Positions 1-13,536 are shown, counted from the first letter of the stretch. The stretch: 64,000 bases of DNA from Pleodorina starrii (GCA_030267565.1 BRXU01000017.1:124001-188000), one strand, 5' to 3'. Notes: generated by a model from the letters alone, not told the origin. Translations and numbers: made by a program.

Positions 1-95
1 AAACCCAACGTCGAAGGAGACCCTCGGCTGGCCGTTTGCTGATGGTGGGCTGACGGTCCGCCTTACCTGTACCTCGCTCGCCTGGTCCCCCGCAG

Positions 96-3036
96 GACGA
101 TGGAGGTGGAGGTGGAGGCCGACGGCGGCGACTGGCTGACCGCCGCAGAGCTGGAGGAGATGCTCCGGGAGCTGCGGCCGCCACCGCCCGCGGACGACGG
201 CGATGCCGGGAGGCAACAGCAGCACCTCCCGACACCGCGCCGCAGCAACCGCGTCGCGCCGGCTTCCCTGGCCCCCCTCGAGGTGGGTCCCTCCCCGCAC
301 ATCGGCCTGAGCCTGGAGCTGACAATCTGGCGGTTCGACGCCGCGGCTCAGGGGCAGCTCAGCGAGGCGGACGAGGAGGGCGACGACAGCGTTTCGCGCG
401 ACATGGCCTGGCACGAGGATGAGTCGCCGCCGGCGGCAGCCGGCGCCGGCGCCGCGGCACTCGAGCGCGCGGTGGCGTTCAACCTGGTCAGTCGGATGGG
501 CCAGCTCAAGCAGCACCGCGGCTGGAGTGCCGGCAAGCAGGGCACCGACGGCGGCGGCGCGGGGGTCAGTGGCACCGATGCGCCGCAGACGGCGGCGCCG
601 TCGCCTGCACTCTTGCCGCTGCCCCCTGCCGACGCCACTTTGCCGGACACGGTCGTCATCTCTGCGGCAACGTCGCTGCGCGTCCGCAGCAGCAGGGCCA
701 ACGCACCCGACACGACCACGCCCCCTGCGTCCGGAATTGAGACCGGGGCCATGGCTGAGCCGGCTCCTCCGCCGGGGGCCGTTGAGGAGACCACCGGCAC
801 CACCACATCCAGCACCACAACAACCCCCTTACACGCCACCCAGCCCTCTGCGCTGACCCCCTCGGTCTCCTCCGACCAGCAACAGCAGCAGCAGCTCCAG
901 AACCAGAACCAGCAGCAGCTCCAGAACCAGAACCAGCAGCAGCTGCTGTCACATCCAGAGGCCTCCAGGAGTCTGAGGAAGATGCGGCAGGGTCGTGTCA
1001 CGTTCAGAGACGGTGTGGCGTCCAGGCAAGTCGACGCGGCGACGCCGACCGTCGAGCGCTCCAGCCTTCAACAGCAGCCGTCGCCCTTCACGTCCGGGGT
1101 CGCCGCCGCCGCCGCGGTGGCGGCAGCCGATGGTGCGGAGGAGCGGCCCGCGTGCGCTGTCGCGCTTCCGTTGGTGGCGCGGCTGCGGAAGCTGCTGGCG
1201 GCGCTTGGCGGCGACGACATGGAGCCTGCGGGTGATGGCGACGACGGCGGTGGCGGTGGCGGCGGCGGCTCTGGTGGTGGTGGTGGTCCGGCGGCGGTGG
1301 CAACGCCGCCGCTGGCACCGCCGGCGGCGGCTGGGCGTATGGAGCGCAGTGGCAGCACTCGAGCGGTGCGGAGCGGCCCCTCCCTGCGGGTCCCCTCGTC
1401 GATGCCCGCGCCGCCAAGAGAGCCGGCGCCGCCACGGCAGCCGGAAGTACAGGCGCAAGAGTCCCAGCAGCCGTTGCAGCAGCAGAGTCTTCAGCAGCCA
1501 CAGTCACAACCACATTCCGAGCGCCCCACTGTTCCGCGCCTGCTCTTCGATTTCGGCTTTGGAGTTGCCATCGGCGCGCCGCAGGCTGCCATGGCTCCGG
1601 AGCCGACAGTGCAGCGGCCGTCGTCGCCGCCGCTGCAGCAGCGGCGGCAGCAACCAGAGAGCGCACCGGCGGCGGCGCAGCCGCCACTACCGCTACGAGA
1701 ACACGGTGGGGATGTTGGCTCGGAGCTGCAGCAGCACCAGCCCAGCGCGGCGCCCTCAGACGATGAGGATGATGATGATGAGGATTCAGAGGAGGCGGTC
1801 ATGAGGATTGTACTGCTTGTCGTACATGCCCTGATACGGCAGGCGAAGGGTCTGCAGTCCGCGCTGCGGGCCCAGGTGGACGAGCAGCTGCAGCTCTCCG
1901 CCAGCCTGGAGGGCATCCTGTCCAGCTCGCGCGGCCTGGAGCTCGTGCGGCGCCTGGCGACGGCGCGGCCGCCTCTGCCGCCGCCTCTGCCGCCGCCGCC
2001 GCCGCGGCAGCAGAGCGGAGACATTACTTCCGGCGATGCAGAGGGTGGCGGCGGCGGCGCTGGCACAGCACGGCGCCATCTGTCCGCCAGGTCGTGGGGG
2101 CACCTGATCAACGCGATAAGGAGCCCCGGCGCCGCCGCTGGCGTCAGCGGCGGCGTGGATGCTGGCGAGGACGGCGGCGGCCGCGGCGGCGGCGGCTCCG
2201 CCAGCCCTGCCGCCTCACCTGCGGCCGGCCGGTGGCGCGCAGCGGCGTCCCGTGTGGCCGTCGCAGCCTCCCCGGAGCCCCGCAGCCGCGGCTGGGGTGC
2301 TCGCCGGCGCACCGCCACGGTTGCGACATCGCAGCAACACGGTGTCGGGGGGGGTGGCGGCGGCGGCGGCGTCTTCAAGTACAACAGCCCGCAGCCCAGA
2401 GGCGGCATCCACCTCCATTCCGCTGCCTCGGGCGGCCCGATGTCGCCGCCGACGCCCCCCCAGAGAGGCGCCCTGGCCGCAAACAGCCCGCACACCGCAC
2501 CACCGAGGGTTCCCACGCCCGTGTACCCCGCGCGCCCTCCGCTGCCGCTGCCGGCCGCCAATCCGCGCGTGGACCCCCAGAGCAGCCCCAGCAACCGTCG
2601 CGCCGACCCGGGCAGTAGCCGCACGGCGGCGCAAGCCGCCTTCTCTGCGAGCCCGTTTGGCCGCCGGCTTATGCCTCCTCTGCTCCCCCCGTGGCAGACG
2701 GTGCACCAGAGGCAGCTTCAGCTACAGCAGCAGTTACTGCAGTCACAAGAGGGGGCGTCGCCGGGAAGGTCTCCGCCGCCACAACCGCAGCAGCAGGAGC
2801 GGCTGCGATCAAACCTTTCAAAGTCCCGGCGGGCGGTGGGTCGGGGGGCGTCAGGGGCGTCAGGGGCGTCCGGGGCGTCCGGCGCCGCCACGGCAGCGGC
2901 AGCGGCAGCGGCTGCGGCTGCGGATATCGAGGCGCCCCCGCCGCAGGCCGCAATGGCGACGACGGCGGTGGGTGCAGTGCAGCAGGGGCCAGTCAGGGAC
3001 GCCAGGGCCGGCACATTTTCCAGCAGCCCTCAGTGA
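96..3036 (+). CDS. Low-complexity protein, C-terminal exon (5' end outside window)
   Basis: A single open frame of about 980 codons ends in TGA at 3034-3036. A splice acceptor (cccccgcag) ends at 95, so this is probably the last exon of a gene starting left of the window; the first in-frame ATG is at 100. Visible regions, counted from that ATG: an acidic amphipathic start (ELEEMLRELRP), a Gln/Asn run near residues 260-283, a Gly-rich stretch near 380-400, a strongly acidic patch near 554-566, then the only segment that looks folded, about residues 566-625 (VMRIVLLVVHALIRQ followed by a helix-rich ELVRRL region). The rest is Pro/Ala/Gly/Ser-rich with basic patches, which suggests a largely disordered, perhaps nuclear, protein. 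I do not recognise the family. An unnoticed intron inside the frame is possible because GC-rich DNA keeps frames open by chance. Confidence 0.6.
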
Positions 3037-3256
3037 TCACACGTGCAGTTGCAGTTGCGGTTGCGGTTGCGGAGGGACATTGAGGGACAACGGGTTTTAG
3101 ACGTGATTGCCACGCTTACGTGGGCCACGGAGGCAGCCCGTGAAGGTATCCGCGGTACCTGTTGCAAAGATGCGTAGCATTGCCCGGGTCGCGGGGTATG
3201 TGACACGTGTATGTCTGCGTAGATTTAAGAATTGAAATTCTTCCATCGACTGCAAC

Positions 3257-3327
<71 letters not shown>

Positions 3328-5398
3328 CCTGCGCTAGGTTCCTAGCCGGGATGCTGGGTGTGCAGATGAGCGCAATGGCTGTCGTTGTTGCGACGGCAAT
3401 TTAAATTTTTGAGTGAAGTGAGGCACTGCTTTGGGTCGATGGGATGCGCGAACTTGGGGGCTGTTGTGCAGCACAATCGCTGTTGACGGACGGCTGCACT
3501 GTGTGGACACTTTGGGTTTTTTTATGGAGCACTGCTTTTTTGGTTGGGTCAAAGACACAAGCTTGGTACCGTGTTGTTGTTGTTGTTGTTGTTGTGGCGA
3601 TGGGACCTTGGGAAGGACAGAGCCAGCGGGCCGTGCGTGGACGGGAGCGGAGGCGATCAGGGCGAGGTGGATGGTGTGCCCGACGGCTTGCCTGAGGACT
3701 AAGGAAATGTGCACTGCAGTGCTGCCCTGGTCACTTGGTCGAACGCGTCGCGTAGGTTGTACACAGTTGCTTTTACGGTATATCTTAATTGGACCGAAGA
3801 CCTGCTCAAGACTGTAGGCAGAAGCTAATGGAAAGCATGTAGCTGCTTGGCCTTTGCACGTGGGAGTCTCGACGTCGTATTGTGAGTATGCATACAAGTG
3901 ACATGGGGCTAGCTGTGGCGGCCATTGCGCACGCAGCTGGCTGTTCATCATGCATTTTCGTAAGTATGTTGAACGACATTTCGATGGATACTGGCTCGCT
4001 CGCCGATTGGCTCCGACAGCCCTCGCGCGGTGGCCCCGCGCGCGATCTAAGCGCCATCTAAGCGCTCCGGAACCGCTCTGACGAAGCAAGCCTGTTGACA
4101 GCGCTTGGCAGCGGTGTCGGGACGGCGGCGGCGGGAGGGGGGGCACATGGCGGCTTGGCAGGGGGCCAGCGGCGTGAGGCACTACGCTGAAAGTTGTTAC
4201 CGCACGCCGGCAGGAGGGAGGCACGAAGTGCACTTGGGGTGAGGTGTTGGTGTACTGGTATGCATATGCCGCGTTGGCACATTGCTGGGCTCATTGCTCC
4301 GCGTGTATTGGCGGCGGTCGGAGCAAATGCGGCTGCATCTCTCTAAACTCAGTTCCCCGGACGCGTTGAACTCCGCACCCAGCATGTTATGACAGACAAG
4401 CATGCAGAGGCGGACTACGTTGCCTGGGCACAGGGTGATGGGGCGTGAGCTCTTGTTGCTGCGCTTACGCGAAGGCCGTTGCTGCTTTTTGAGGAGTGAT
4501 TGCCCAACTTGCTGGATATTTGTGGGCGTGCTTCCATTAAAGTGGGGGCGGGCGGGCGAGGCGATTCATGCGTGTTTCGTGGCGCGAGGCAATTCATGCG
4601 TGTTTCGTGGCCCAACAGCGAACTGTTAAGTGGCCGCAAGAGCGTCGCACGACACGGGTCGGATCCTTACTAAGCAGGCATAGCCCACGACCTCCTTTTC
4701 AGGACGTTGCCGACGGAGCACAAAACAGTCGGAGGCCTGTGGACGCGTCCTCCGGGAAGGATGTCCCGTGTCATCAACAGGCGTAAGGCACCGTCAGAAC
4801 GCGGATCATACGCCGTTTACGGGCGATCTCTTCACTCAAAGTAGGCACATATTACGCCATTATGCCTCGCCGCTCTACATGCTTGTATCGTCCTCAACGC
4901 GACGCAGCGCACATACGACACCGCGAGAGTGACTGAATCAGTACCGTATTGCTGCAGCAAAATGTCTGCAAATGCCATGTTGATGACAGAAATATCACTA
5001 ACCCTTGTATCATAAAACTCGCGGACCTGGTGCCAATAAAAAGCGCCGCACCGTTGCCAGGGTAGTTAACCGTATGTCACACTATCAGCGGTACAGCGAG
5101 AAGGTGGGTTAAAGAATAGTCACACTGCAATATCATAATTTGCAGTTTGCGCTGCAAGGCATAACCGTACAGAAGCTGTAGCATCGCGCAGAAGGAGATG
5201 CCGTACCGAACAGTACAACGTTACAGTACAAATACTTGAGGAAGCGAACACTATCGACATTTTCAGGGACCTTCAAAAGGTGATACTTTTGTCTGTACTA
5301 TAATGTAATACAGTTCAGCCCGTGGTCCATTGTAACAAGGTACTTACGGTATCGCAACGCGACAAACAAATTGCACAGGAGCTGCCAGCCTGTGCACG
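3037..5398. other. Intergenic region / 3' UTR
   Basis: No convincing gene. It holds the 3' flank of the upstream gene, a GA microsatellite (3258-3325), a TTG run (about 3571-3597) and the 5' flank of protease copy 1. Base composition drops to AT-richer DNA from about 4800, as expected for a promoter-proximal non-coding region. Frames here are short and lack conserved features. Confidence 0.5.
3258..3325. repeat. (GA)n microsatellite
   Basis: About 34 uninterrupted GA units, roughly 220 bp after the stop of the first gene. Confidence 0.95.
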
Positions 5399-8300
5399 AT
5401 GGCAAGAGGAGGAGCATGTATGGCTTGGCATTTTCTTTTCCTGTTGGCGATGACTATGGCCTTGCCCGCTGTTAACTGTCAGCAAGCGACGCGGAGTGGC
5501 GTCTCGGCAGGTAACATACATAAACCTGTGTATACCGTTTAAAGTGCATCGCTCATTGCCTCCGTTGGCCTTCATAGACGTGCTTGTACATTCAACCGGT
5601 CAGCGTTCGCGGATCCTGCCGTCAGTGTCTTTGATTGACACAAACGACGGACTCTTTCTCACACAATTGTATGCATAATCGTTTTTTTGACTTAGTGGAG
5701 TGACTGTTCCGGTTTTCAGTCAAGCTTCCAACTGACTTCCACCCGCCTCCCGCCGCCCGCCATCATCCGCCCGCCTGATTACTGTTCGCTCGCCACCCGC
5801 CCAACTCCGCTACAAATACCTTTCAAACTTGCTGACGCATTCCACAGCGGCGCGTGTTACCAGCGAGCGCCTGTCGCGGCCTTTCCTCAAGGTCAGAGAC
5901 ACCGTGACTGCGAGCAGCCAGCAGGCCCAGCTGCTCTACGAGCAGGCTAGCAGCATTTCCAACATCGCCGGTCTTCTGTTGGGAGCCGCCGATCCACTGT
6001 CAAAGGTTGATGGTGAGTCCCAAGTGTTCATACAGGAATGGTGGTACACATACACATACAGGGGCCCCCGCCTTGTGTCCGACCGGCCGGTTGGAACACG
6101 GGTTTTACTCTTATCGTCTGCGTTGGTCAACTTTGCCGCGCACGATGCATGTGTGTTTTGTCTAGCTGCCGGGCTCAGCGTAGGGTTTTTGGGGCAGATA
6201 GAGCCCCCGGACGGACGGAGCGAACCTCTTTCGGTGGACTCGGGTCCCCCCGGTTTGCTTGCCCACAGTTTGCGTGCGCGCGTGCCTGCCACGCAATCTG
6301 GGAAAAGGGGGGATCTAGACTTCGGACATTCATCGATCCATGACAGGATCGGGAATCCTAGTCCGTGCCGTGTGCACTTCTGACACGCACCGACCCACGC
6401 CCCTTAACCCCCATCCGTACGGACCCAGGTCGGGTCGGATTGTAGCAACGGGGAAAACGAATCATCGTCCCCCTCCCTCGCGTTCGTGCTTTATGAGGGC
6501 CGCTGTGACCTTTAATGGTGCCATGCGCTTAGCAGTCGACCCATACTGCCGTCAGTGTGGGCGCACGAGCGAGCATCCTAAGTTTGCTGCGGACTCATGT
6601 GCCTCACCACCTTAATGCGCACCGCTGCTCCTACCTGTGTGCCTTATCAGGCTCGTCCGGTGCGTTGCTGCCATATCTGGGCCGCCGTGTTCTGCGGGTT
6701 TACGCATCGCAGCCGGGCCGGTGCAGCTCGGCACTGGTGGAACAGCTGTATGGACTCACCAGGAGCATGTACGGCACACCAGAGTTGCAGGTAAGGGAGG
6801 GACACGGGCCTTTAACTGACCACAAGGTATCACCTCTCCCTGTACCCAACGACACGTCGTCACCCAGAATGTGTTGTTAGGGTTTTGAGGGGTTGCCCGG
6901 GCTGGCAGCTGACTGTTAGCCGGCTGACGAGTATGTTCTCGCGTCGTCTCCATCCGTCGATCTGTCAGTTCTTTATCCAATTCTGGTTACAGGGGGGACA
7001 TGTGGGACATTCAGGCGGGCCAGATAACACAATAGACTGTGAGGGATATCCTCGCCGTGCGGGGTACCCGTAGAGCCCGGCAGCTAGCAGTGCCTGTAGA
7101 CTGTTACCATTCGTCACACAATTGCACTGTTTCTTCCCCACGCGCGATTTACTGGGATGATTCTTACGACCAGCTATCTACCCCCTCGTTCCGCGTGTGT
7201 ACGTGTCGGCATGCGATGCAGGCCTGCCACGCCGACCTGATCAAGGCACTCGGCGCCACCTTCACCTGGGTCGCTGACAACATCCCCCTGGCGTACCAAG
7301 ACGTACCCGGACAGCCGCCACAGGTTACTGCGGCCTGGCCGGACCTCTCCGCCATTTCCGACGCAGATTTTGCCGCAGCCGTGAGCAACGCGCTGCTGAC
7401 TCAGTCTGGGCTCGCTGAGACCGCTACGCTGCTGGCATCGGGCCGCTGTGGACTGGACATCCCCACCTTCGCCTCGCTGGTCCCCTCCATCTCCTCCGCC
7501 CTGACACAGCTCCACGCTGACCTGGCGGACCTCAAGCGCGTGATGGAGGACAGAGTCAACTACCCAGCACCCTACACGCGTCGAAGCCCTGTGGCTGGCG
7601 GTAGCAGGCGCAGCGCCGCCGCCACCATTCAACCCGGCGCCGTCGTCGATGACAAGCAGGAGCAGCAGGGAGCTCTGCGCCGGGAGCTTGCGTCGTTCAC
7701 CAGTGTGGCTCTCAGCTACGTCACCGAGTGGCCACCCGCGAGCTTCAATATTCTGCCGCCATCCGCCATGCCAAAGCTGTCGGTGCCAATCGTACTACAC
7801 GTGTTGTTGTACAAGGATGGCAACGCGACGGGTCCGCAGGGATTCGAGCTGTCGCCCATGTACACGCAGCGGATGCTTCGGATCCTGAACCTGCTCGCCA
7901 AGCCCACCAATATCAGCTTCTTTATTCGGGTATGTCGTTCGGCTGTTGGAGCTCGCCGCTAGGTACCTATCAGCAGTCGCCCATCTCGGGCTCGTGACTT
8001 TATCTGCCGCTGGCTGTACTGCAGCCCGACGACCTAGCAGCTTGATAGCGAGAGATAGATGCTTCGTTGGATGCGCCACCTCATTAGGCACGTGCTCTAC
8101 GTGCGTGACCCTCCTTTAGCTACGGTACCTGCCTGCAAGGCGCCCTATATAGCAGTACCTAGGTACCCGCATATGAGTGCGTATCATGATAATGACGCGC
8201 GGGTGTATGTATGTATGTGCGCTTTAACTTCGACGGGCTGAGTCCTCAACCACCTCCTCGCTGCTTGCGCCGGCGTGCTGAACTCCTCGCTGTTGCTTCG

Positions 8301-11300
8301 TTGCTTGTCTGCTGCAGGAGCTTCGGTACAACGCGACAGCATATCCATACCTTTTGCTAAAAGACCGGAAGAGCTGGCTTCAGGTGCAGGACTTTGATGC
8401 TTGTACACTGACAAACTGCCTCTACTATTCGGGCTTCACGGCAGAGTGAGTACAGTACTACGTGGATGGCTTATGGAATGTGTGTTTATATGTCTGTGTT
8501 TTAGAGGAGCGAGCGGGTATGTGGGCCCGATCGACCCCAAACAAAGGAAAAGGGGACAGCAGCATTCGTCATCATCACCGCCGGGACGGTTACTGGCAGC
8601 GATGGGTAACCCATTACCTATCTAAGATGTGTGACTGGGGTAAGCTATGTTTCTCTCGCCCGCTTTTTCACGCAGGACTGCGGTGGACTTTCCACGCTCA
8701 ATCAACATTTACATCTCATCGGATTCAAGCGTCACTAGGGGCCCTCTGGGCTACACATCGGATCTGCCTCCGTGAGTGAACTACTCGGCTTGGATACATT
8801 TTTTTATGTATACTCCCAGATAGCTCGATAGCGAAGGCACCTGGCGGCATGACTAGATAGAATGCGGGTTACAATTACAATGGGAGCCAACCCCGCAGAG
8901 CGGCTACGCGTGCTAGATAGCTAGCACTGACCAATGCGTGGGGCTTGCTAGATAGATAAGTGAGGCGGTGCTTACCCTGGCTTACCCGGCCATCCGCCCA
9001 ACAAACGTGTAACCCTCATCGAGCTCACCGCCATGCATTATGCATTGTGTCGTTTCCAGCATGCATGTCAGCTTCCTGCCGTCCGTCAGCAACCTGATGA
9101 GCAAATTTTGTGTTTATTTCTCCGTCATTCTGCCATAAAGGTCGGATGTCGGGCCTGCGCGGGCATACATTTCCATTCCGTGGGACCAGTTCACCACCGT
9201 GAACTCTGATTCGGGCTACAACGACGGTGTCCAGACCTTCCTTCACGAGATCTTCCACTTCCTGGGTCTCGATCACACATTCAACAAACCCCCGGGCTAC
9301 ACCAAGTGCATGGATGGCGACTTCGTCGCCGACACGCCGATTGTTAGCGGTACGTGCGCACACGAGCTCGATCACTTAATGCATAAGCGAGCACCTTGCC
9401 TTGACTTTACTTACCGGACTGGACATCTGTCGCTTGCTTGGTGCGTGCCATTACTTGCACTACATACCGGTGTGTATAGGCCGTCCAGTTACACCAATTC
9501 ATTCGACATGTCCCTGTACGTACGTACGGCGGCCATCAGTCTGTCAGTTGCTGATGAACTGATCACTGGCTGCGTAGTAGTATCATTGGCAGGGATCAGC
9601 CAGAATGAACCTGCGGAGATACGTGGGTGGGTCTCTCTATACAGCGACACACGTTTTCCTCATACACCCGCCCTGCTGCCCGCCCGCCTTCCCAGACGCC
9701 GCATTTAGTCAGAAGTTTTGGCCGCAAGCGACACTTTACTGCCTGGGCCTCTACTGGAACCGTTTCGGCGGCGACATGGAAAGCATGATTCAGCGTGCCA
9801 GCGTTACCCTGGGCATCCCCGACCTTGACAAGAACGCCTGGGCCGACTCGTGCCCCAACGCGCCCGGATACGACGAGCTGGGCAACTACATGACGTACAC
9901 CACAGCATCCTGCCTTGCGGCGCTGGGGCACTTCACACCGGGCCAGGTTCAACGGGCCCACTACATCACGTCGGAGTACCAGCCGCTCATGTATGCGTGG
10001 GGCCAGTACTATGCCTCCCAGGCCGCGCCACCGCCTCCGCAGCTGTCTCCCCCGCCCGCAAGCCTTGAGCACGCCTGCCGGGTGCGTATTTGCGCATGTA
10101 CGCATACATACACCGTTGGGCCTTATGGATGTGTGGGTATTACAGTGCTGCGTGGGCTACGTAGGGCTTAAGTTTTGTAATCCGCGGATGCGAGCACCTC
10201 TCCATCCATCCACCCCTGGAGGACCTGAACTCTCAGCCAACGTGTATTGTTCCTGATGTGTTTGTCTCCGTAATACATTTCTGTCATACGAAATATATGC
10301 GGCTCGCTTGAAGCAAAGCGGTCGAGGTTGGCGCATTCATAGTTGTCGGTTACGACAATAATGGCAAATCGGTATTTCCATGACGCTTCTCATCTCCCAC
10401 ATACCAGTAACAATTGATCGACGTCATTCTTTATTTGATTGCGGGTGCAGAACACCGCCGTCAGCGGTTGCCCCTGCAAGAGCAGCTGGCAGGGGGCGAA
10501 CCGTACCTTCTCGTTCTGCGATTCCCTACCCGACCTTCAGGGGTTATGGTGAGTCATACATGCGTGCGTGTGCAACAAGGACTCACGCCGATGCCCGTTA
10601 TTCCGCGCGGAGTATCGTATCCATCGACGTACACCAGGAAGGCCTGCTGCCGGCATCCGGTCGCAGACGATGCGCTGCCGAAGTCCTGGGACGAACACTT
10701 GGGACGTTGACCAGTCTGGGCTGCGTGGGTTTTTCCTCGTCCCCACACGCCCCACATTCGCTTAGTCTTGCTTGGCGGCAGGAAGGCCGTACCCATTCGT
10801 TCCTTGGTAATCCTGACACGTTTCAGCTGCCGGCGGTCGCATGCTTTAACATGAGCTGATTAGTCGTAACTGCAAAGCCCCGAACCCGTTCACGTGCAGG
10901 TGCGAGGTGGCCAACCCGGAAACTTGCTGGGAGTGTCCAGTCAAGAGTGCAACGACGGCGACCACGTCACCGTGCTACGCAGGCTGCGCAGGTAGGTGCG
11001 GCGGCGCATAAATACGTATAAACACACGGCGACGTCATGTACGGCTTGGATACGTATATACGAACGCACACGAGCTGATAAAAGCATTAGCATCGCAGCA
11101 TTGTCAGCAGTGGCGTTGTGCATCGCCGATGTTCATGGTCCGATTTATGAACGCACCGTTTCTCATCGCTGCTGCGGGAGGGCCCCCCAAATACGCATGA
11201 GCCCCCGAGGGCGGTTTATGTACGTAGCTTCCGCTAGCTAGACACACGTCGGAGCTACACCGGCCAGCGATTCACCGAATTGCGCCCCGTGCACTCTGCA

Positions 11301-11354
11301 ACACCCAGCTAGCTGTTCTGACTGTCTTCTTCTTCTTCTTCTTCTTCTTCTTCT

Positions 11355-11389
<35 letters not shown>

Positions 11390-13075
11390 TGCGTGTTCAC
11401 GTTCGCGCGCAGGCACCCCTCAGATGTGCAAGCGACCGCCGAACCCGCCTGCCGGGAAGAAAGCGTCGCCACCTGCGCCTCCTCCTCCTCCACGTCCGCC
11501 ATCTCCGCCCCCCATGCCGCCGCCGCCACCGCCGGACAACTACCCTGCGGAATGCAAGGTTTGTTCAGAAGTGCCCAAGGGTGTTTGGCTAAGACTTGGG
11601 GCGGGGACTGCACAGCTGCACGGCTTCGTTACTTGAGCGATGTACATGGAGGTGACTAGTTGCGCATTGCCATGCATGCGGGGGCATACGGGACATACAT
11701 GGAAGTGAGGCAACCATATCATGCCGGGCAAATCCTGGCGTGGATTAGGGCAGGGGCAGTAGCGATGAGGGTTTTGTCATGCTCGTTGGAGCCTTTACGA
11801 GAGTGATGTTGGCTAGCTGGAAACCCGATCGACATGCGCCGCGTCGACAGCTACAGCTAGCTAACCAGCGCAGATGGATGCGTGGAAACTAGCTGCTGCC
11901 AGGCGCAACTGATCCGTTAGTCCACACACGTCCAAAAAACCGCCTGTTGACCAATGCCTTTGTTCACAGCGTTGCAATTCAGGCCATGGCGCATACACGT
12001 ACTTTACACATACATCGGGCCGCTGCCGGGGCCATCCACACACTTCATTCCGTGCTGACCACATCTCGAACTACATCCCTTCTTTCCTTACCTTGCCTGT
12101 ACACCGATTCCACGTGCGTGCATGGTTGCGTGCACGTGATCGCAGGTCTCTGCCAGCGAGTGCGCCTGCCGGAGGTCCTGGTCGTTCAACGGAATGTACG
12201 GCAATTACTGCTCGCCCGTTAAGGGATCCACAGTCCTCAGGTGGGTGCGTGTTTTCGCCAATGCACCCGCCCGGGTGCTACGTTGAGCAACATGCAGCAG
12301 CAGCAGCAGCAGGAGCAGCAGCAGCAGCAGGAGCAGCAGCAGCAGCAGCAGGCAACGGGCGAGTCCGCAGCAGGTCTTCGTTCGATTTGATTTGCAAGTA
12401 CTTGAGGCGCGTGGAAGCAGCAGGCACACAGAACGAACTGCCTACTGTAGCACATTTTAGCCGCTTACCCCGCGCGCGCATGCGTAGGACGCGGCCACCT
12501 AGTGACATGCGTGCGTGCGTGTTGCTGTCACCCCGCCCAGGATTGCTCAATTGCCGGCTGGCCCGGTTGTGTTGCCGCCCGCCCGCCCGCCCGCAGGTGT
12601 ATCGTGACGCCGGACTGCCCCACCTTCGCAGACAGCCCACTGCAGAAATGCAGCCCAGCTCTGACGGCCAAGTACTGTGCTGGTACGTACATTGACGTGA
12701 AGTTCGTACACGGGTGGCTGGCTGCTGCCCGCCATGACATTACCTGCTGCTGCCTAGCAACAAAGCAGAACCGGCGGGCCGTGCAGCGGTCTGCACAAGT
12801 GCGCACCCTACCGTCACTTTCTCAGTCACCTGAACCAGCCTTGATGAGCTGTGTATAGAGTAGTGCATGCTCTCCATAGCATGAACTACGACCATGTATG
12901 CTTTCGCCTTCTTGGTCGCCTTCTGTTGCCCTGTACCGCCCTGTATGTACCGGGTGTCCCCCCCTCCCCCTTGCTTACCCCCTCATGACCCCCCTCAGGC
13001 TCCCAGGGCTCCAGCCCGCCGCCTCCGCCCCCCAAGAGGTCCCGCTCTCCGAAGAAGTTTGGCACCAGCGGCTAA
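5399..13075 (+). CDS. Secreted pappalysin-like (M43) metalloprotease, copy 1, 14 exons
   Basis: Exons: 5399-5510, 5848-6012, 6651-6790, 7222-7929, 8318-8445, 8676-8771, 9141-9349, 9696-10081, 10451-10548, 10900-10991, 11413-11558, 12146-12240, 12597-12682, 12999-13075. They join in phase to 845 codons plus TAA. Residues 1-27 form a signal peptide (MARGGACMAWHFLFLLAMTM, then ALPAVNC). Residues 28-320 are a prodomain of unknown family. The catalytic domain starts near 321 (PIVLHVLLYKDG) and has zinc ligands H485, E486, H489 and H495 in HEIFHFLGLDH. A DTP motif and the Met-turn GNYMTY (M585), followed by FTPGQ, are as in pappalysins. Residues 649-711 and 761-820 are two Cys-rich modules (C-x-C-K/R-x-S-W...YC). 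A PPPPP linker (712-760) separates them, and a Ser/Pro/Lys tail closes the protein. M43 enzymes cleave secreted or matrix proteins; a cell-wall or matrix substrate is inference. Every intron is GT-AG, and no frame breaks were seen. Confidence 0.85.
11325..11391. repeat. (TCT)n(GCT)n microsatellite in intron 10 of copy 1
   Basis: A compound trinucleotide run 21 bp before the exon 11 acceptor, so it forms part of the pyrimidine-rich tract there. Confidence 0.9.
12294..12352. repeat. (CAG)n microsatellite in intron 12 of copy 1
   Basis: An interrupted CAG run with two GAG interruptions, inside the intron between exons 12 and 13. By the phase-consistent gene model it is not translated. Confidence 0.9.
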
Positions 13076-13531
13076 TGACCCAAGCAGGGATCGACTGACC
13101 GCCGGCCGACGCACTCATCATCCACCCATAAGAACCCCCGTGATAATTCCGGCGTGCGCATTCATCATGTTGACGAACGACATATGGATATTCACATTTT
13201 GTTTCATGCCAGCCATCATCCGGAAATATGAGCCGCGCGCGGGGTGGGTGCCGTACGTAAGGATGGCGATCGACGACCGTTCCGCAGATCCGCGCGCACG
13301 CACACGCGTGCAGCCGGCATCGGCGTTTGCCCCGGACAGATTGTGCCCTGCTGCTAGTCGAGCCATGCATGCGCATCAGCCATGCATGGCTGATGCTGTA
13401 TATACTGCGGGTGTGCGCGCGTTCGGCGCACGTATAAATCTCGGATGTGAGTACGCTGTATGTACGCGGCCATTTAGTATAATGCAGCCGTGTTAGCTCC
13501 TGTGCTGCAGCTTTTAGTTCCTGGGCTAGCT

Positions 13532-13536
13532 TGTAA
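13532..13536 (+). terminator. TGTAA polyadenylation signal, protease copy 1
   Basis: TGTAA is the usual green-algal (Chlamydomonas-type) polyadenylation signal. This one lies 457 bp after the stop codon of copy 1, giving a 3' UTR of normal length that ends just before the 1.03-kb repeat. Confidence 0.5.

Noticed and set aside
348..2624. Minus-strand frames of 200-377 codons opposite the first gene
   Set aside because: They mirror trinucleotide runs of the plus-strand gene and show no domain.
9141..9349. Assignment of the proteases to the gametolysin (M11) family known from algal wall lysis
   Set aside because: The motif is HExFHFLGLxH followed by DTP and a NxMxY Met-turn with FTPGQ, the pappalysin (M43) pattern, not the M11 pattern.
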